NCBI GenBank assembly: GCA_018658605.1
Contig: JABHUV010000176.1
Coordinates: forward strand, 1-6,641
Direction: 5' to 3'
Source: Planctomycetaceae bacterium
GTDB taxonomy: Bacteria; Planctomycetota; Planctomycetia; Pirellulales; Pirellulaceae
Length of the DNA stretch: 6,641 nucleotides
In this document: one piece after another, positions 5,744 to 6,641 of the stretch
Layout of the letters: the number at the start of each line of letters is the position of its first letter
How positions within the stretch are numbered: the first letter of the stretch is position 1
Position numbers and translations under genes: made by a program
Notes under the pieces: model-generated
Told to the model about the DNA's origin: nothing
Seen by the model: the letters and a program-made list of their open reading frames with translations, nothing else
The model's database searches: none

Positions 5744-6641
5744 CTAATCTTCATCCGCGTCACCAAAAACTAATTGCAGTTGCTTTAATCCTCGGCCGTG
5801 AGCTCCGGACAATTTCACCGGATATGGTGTTTTCCAACCCTTTACGTCATGCCAAATGAAACGGTTTAGATTGTCTTCATCTTCCTCGGTTTTCATCCCC
5901 GTTCGTTTGATCGGCACCGTAGCCAACACTTCTCGCCAATGCTTTTCTAGACTTGTCCATTGCTTTTGTGGCGGCGGTGTCTGATTGATTGCCACTTCCG
6001 AACTCAGAGGCTCGTAAGGCGTAAAATCCGGTTCCGCTTGAAAACACTCTCGCATTAAGGGTGCCGAGGCATCTTGTTGATTCAAGGGCGGAAGTCCCAG
6101 AATATGCAACATCGTGCGTAACACCGATGTTTGGTTATAGAAATGATGGTTCACTCCAGGTTTGTTATAAGGACTAACAACAAGACAAATCGAACGATGA
6201 CCATCAACATGATCCCAACCTGCTTGGGGATCATCTTCATTGACAAAAATAACCGTATCCTTCCATAATTTTGAATGGCTGACGACTTCAATCAATTGAC
6301 CTAATGCCAAGTCGTTGTCTGCCAAATGGGCCGCACTCGTAACGCCACCTGCTCCTGTATGATCTTGTGGTAAATAGACAATGCTAAAATTCGGGAACGT
6401 ACCCTGTTTCTCATATTCGCGGAACTCCTTGATAAATCGCGACATCCGCAACACATCCGGAATCTCCATATTCCACCCCGGATATGTAGGTGAAGAATAT
6501 TTACGCAGTCGTTCCACACCGATATTCTGGCCAAACACCATCTCTTCACCGGCGCGGAATTTGCGATAGATTTCATGATATTTGATCCCATTTGGGGTGG
6601 ATGAATAATTCATCTCACCATAATTACGAAACGAGAGCCCA
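5744..6641 (-). CDS. Phosphoesterase / alkaline phosphatase-like protein, C-terminal part only (N-terminus beyond right edge)
   Basis: The stop is at 5744-5746, and the frame stays open to the right edge, giving at least 298 residues. A Met at 6613 is not the start: the frame continues upstream as GLSFRNYGE, a segment well conserved in this family. The visible part matches the C-terminal half of phosphoesterases (Pfam PF04185 type). It has the strand NFSIVYLPQDHTGA (about fragment residues 84-97), the metal-site region NEDDPQAGWDHVDGHRS (134-150), the strand CLVVSPYNKPG and the segment QTSVLRTMLHILGLPPLNQQDASAPLM. In planctomycetes and Bacteroidetes such domains often form the second half of proteins annotated as bifunctional YncE/alkaline phosphatase, after a beta-propeller; whether this copy has a propeller cannot be seen. 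The nucleophile region lies outside the window, so activity cannot be judged. The tail is acidic (GDADED). It meets the DUF1501 gene tail to tail, with no obvious terminator between them. Confidence 0.9.
   Translation of the reverse strand, partial: GLSFRNYGEMNYSSTPNGIKYHEIYRKFRAGEEMVFGQNIGVERLRKYSSPTYPGWNMEIPDVLRMSRFIKEFREYEKQGTFPNFSIVYLPQDHTGAGGVTSAAHLADNDLALGQLIEVVSHSKLWKDTVIFVNEDDPQAGWDHVDGHRSICLVVSPYNKPGVNHHFYNQTSVLRTMLHILGLPPLNQQDASAPLMRECFQAEPDFTPYEPLSSEVAINQTPPPQKQWTSLEKHWREVLATVPIKRTGMKTEEDEDNLNRFIWHDVKGWKTPYPVKLSGAHGRGLKQLQLVFGDADED

Noticed and set aside
1..6641. tRNA, rRNA, CRISPR array, insertion sequence, attachment site or toxin-antitoxin pair
   Set aside because: I saw no cloverleaf, repeat-spacer pattern, transposase motif, terminal inverted repeats or paired small genes on either strand.

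Overview
The window reads like part of a planctomycete chromosome (Pirellulales-like, probably aquatic). This is inferred from the gene families, not from a marker gene. It holds a DUF1501 protein with a twin-arginine signal, a DUF1080 (3-keto-disaccharide hydrolase-like) protein, a beta-propeller fused to a di-haem cytochrome, a phosphoesterase of the YncE/alkaline-phosphatase type, and a small secreted thioredoxin-like CxxC protein. These are families that planctomycete genomes carry in many copies. Base composition looks moderate (a little under half GC by eye). The two clearest ribosome-binding sites are both CCAAGGAG.

Layout. Three genes run leftward in the left half: the propeller/cytochrome protein (1435-3342), the DUF1080 protein (549-1295), and the N-terminal 157 residues of a BPL_N/glutamine-amidotransferase-like secreted protein that leaves the window at base 1 (1-471). 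Gaps of 139 and 77 bases separate them, so they may be co-transcribed, although a possible extra promoter lies before the DUF1080 gene. A 181-base divergent intergenic region (3343-3523) then leads to the rightward thioredoxin-like gene (3524-4090), which ends in a textbook Rho-independent terminator (4117-4153). Next is the rightward DUF1501 gene (4288-5733), with a hairpin-forming leader just before its ribosome-binding site. A leftward phosphoesterase gene (5744-6641) meets it tail to tail with ten bases between stops and runs off the right edge.

How the genes may fit together. Every product carries an export signal or membrane anchor, or belongs to a family that is normally exported; the phosphoesterase N-terminus is not visible. 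The window therefore describes cell-envelope biochemistry: redox (di-haem protein, CxxC protein), carbohydrate-related hydrolysis (DUF1080) and two alkaline-phosphatase-superfamily proteins. No shared pathway is proven by the sequence. No RNA gene, mobile element, CRISPR array or long repeat is visible, and no stretch over 300 bases lacks a gene. I found no convincing new system. The items most worth a check are the uncharacterised CxxC protein, the structured DUF1501 leader, and the start and membrane topology of the propeller/cytochrome protein.
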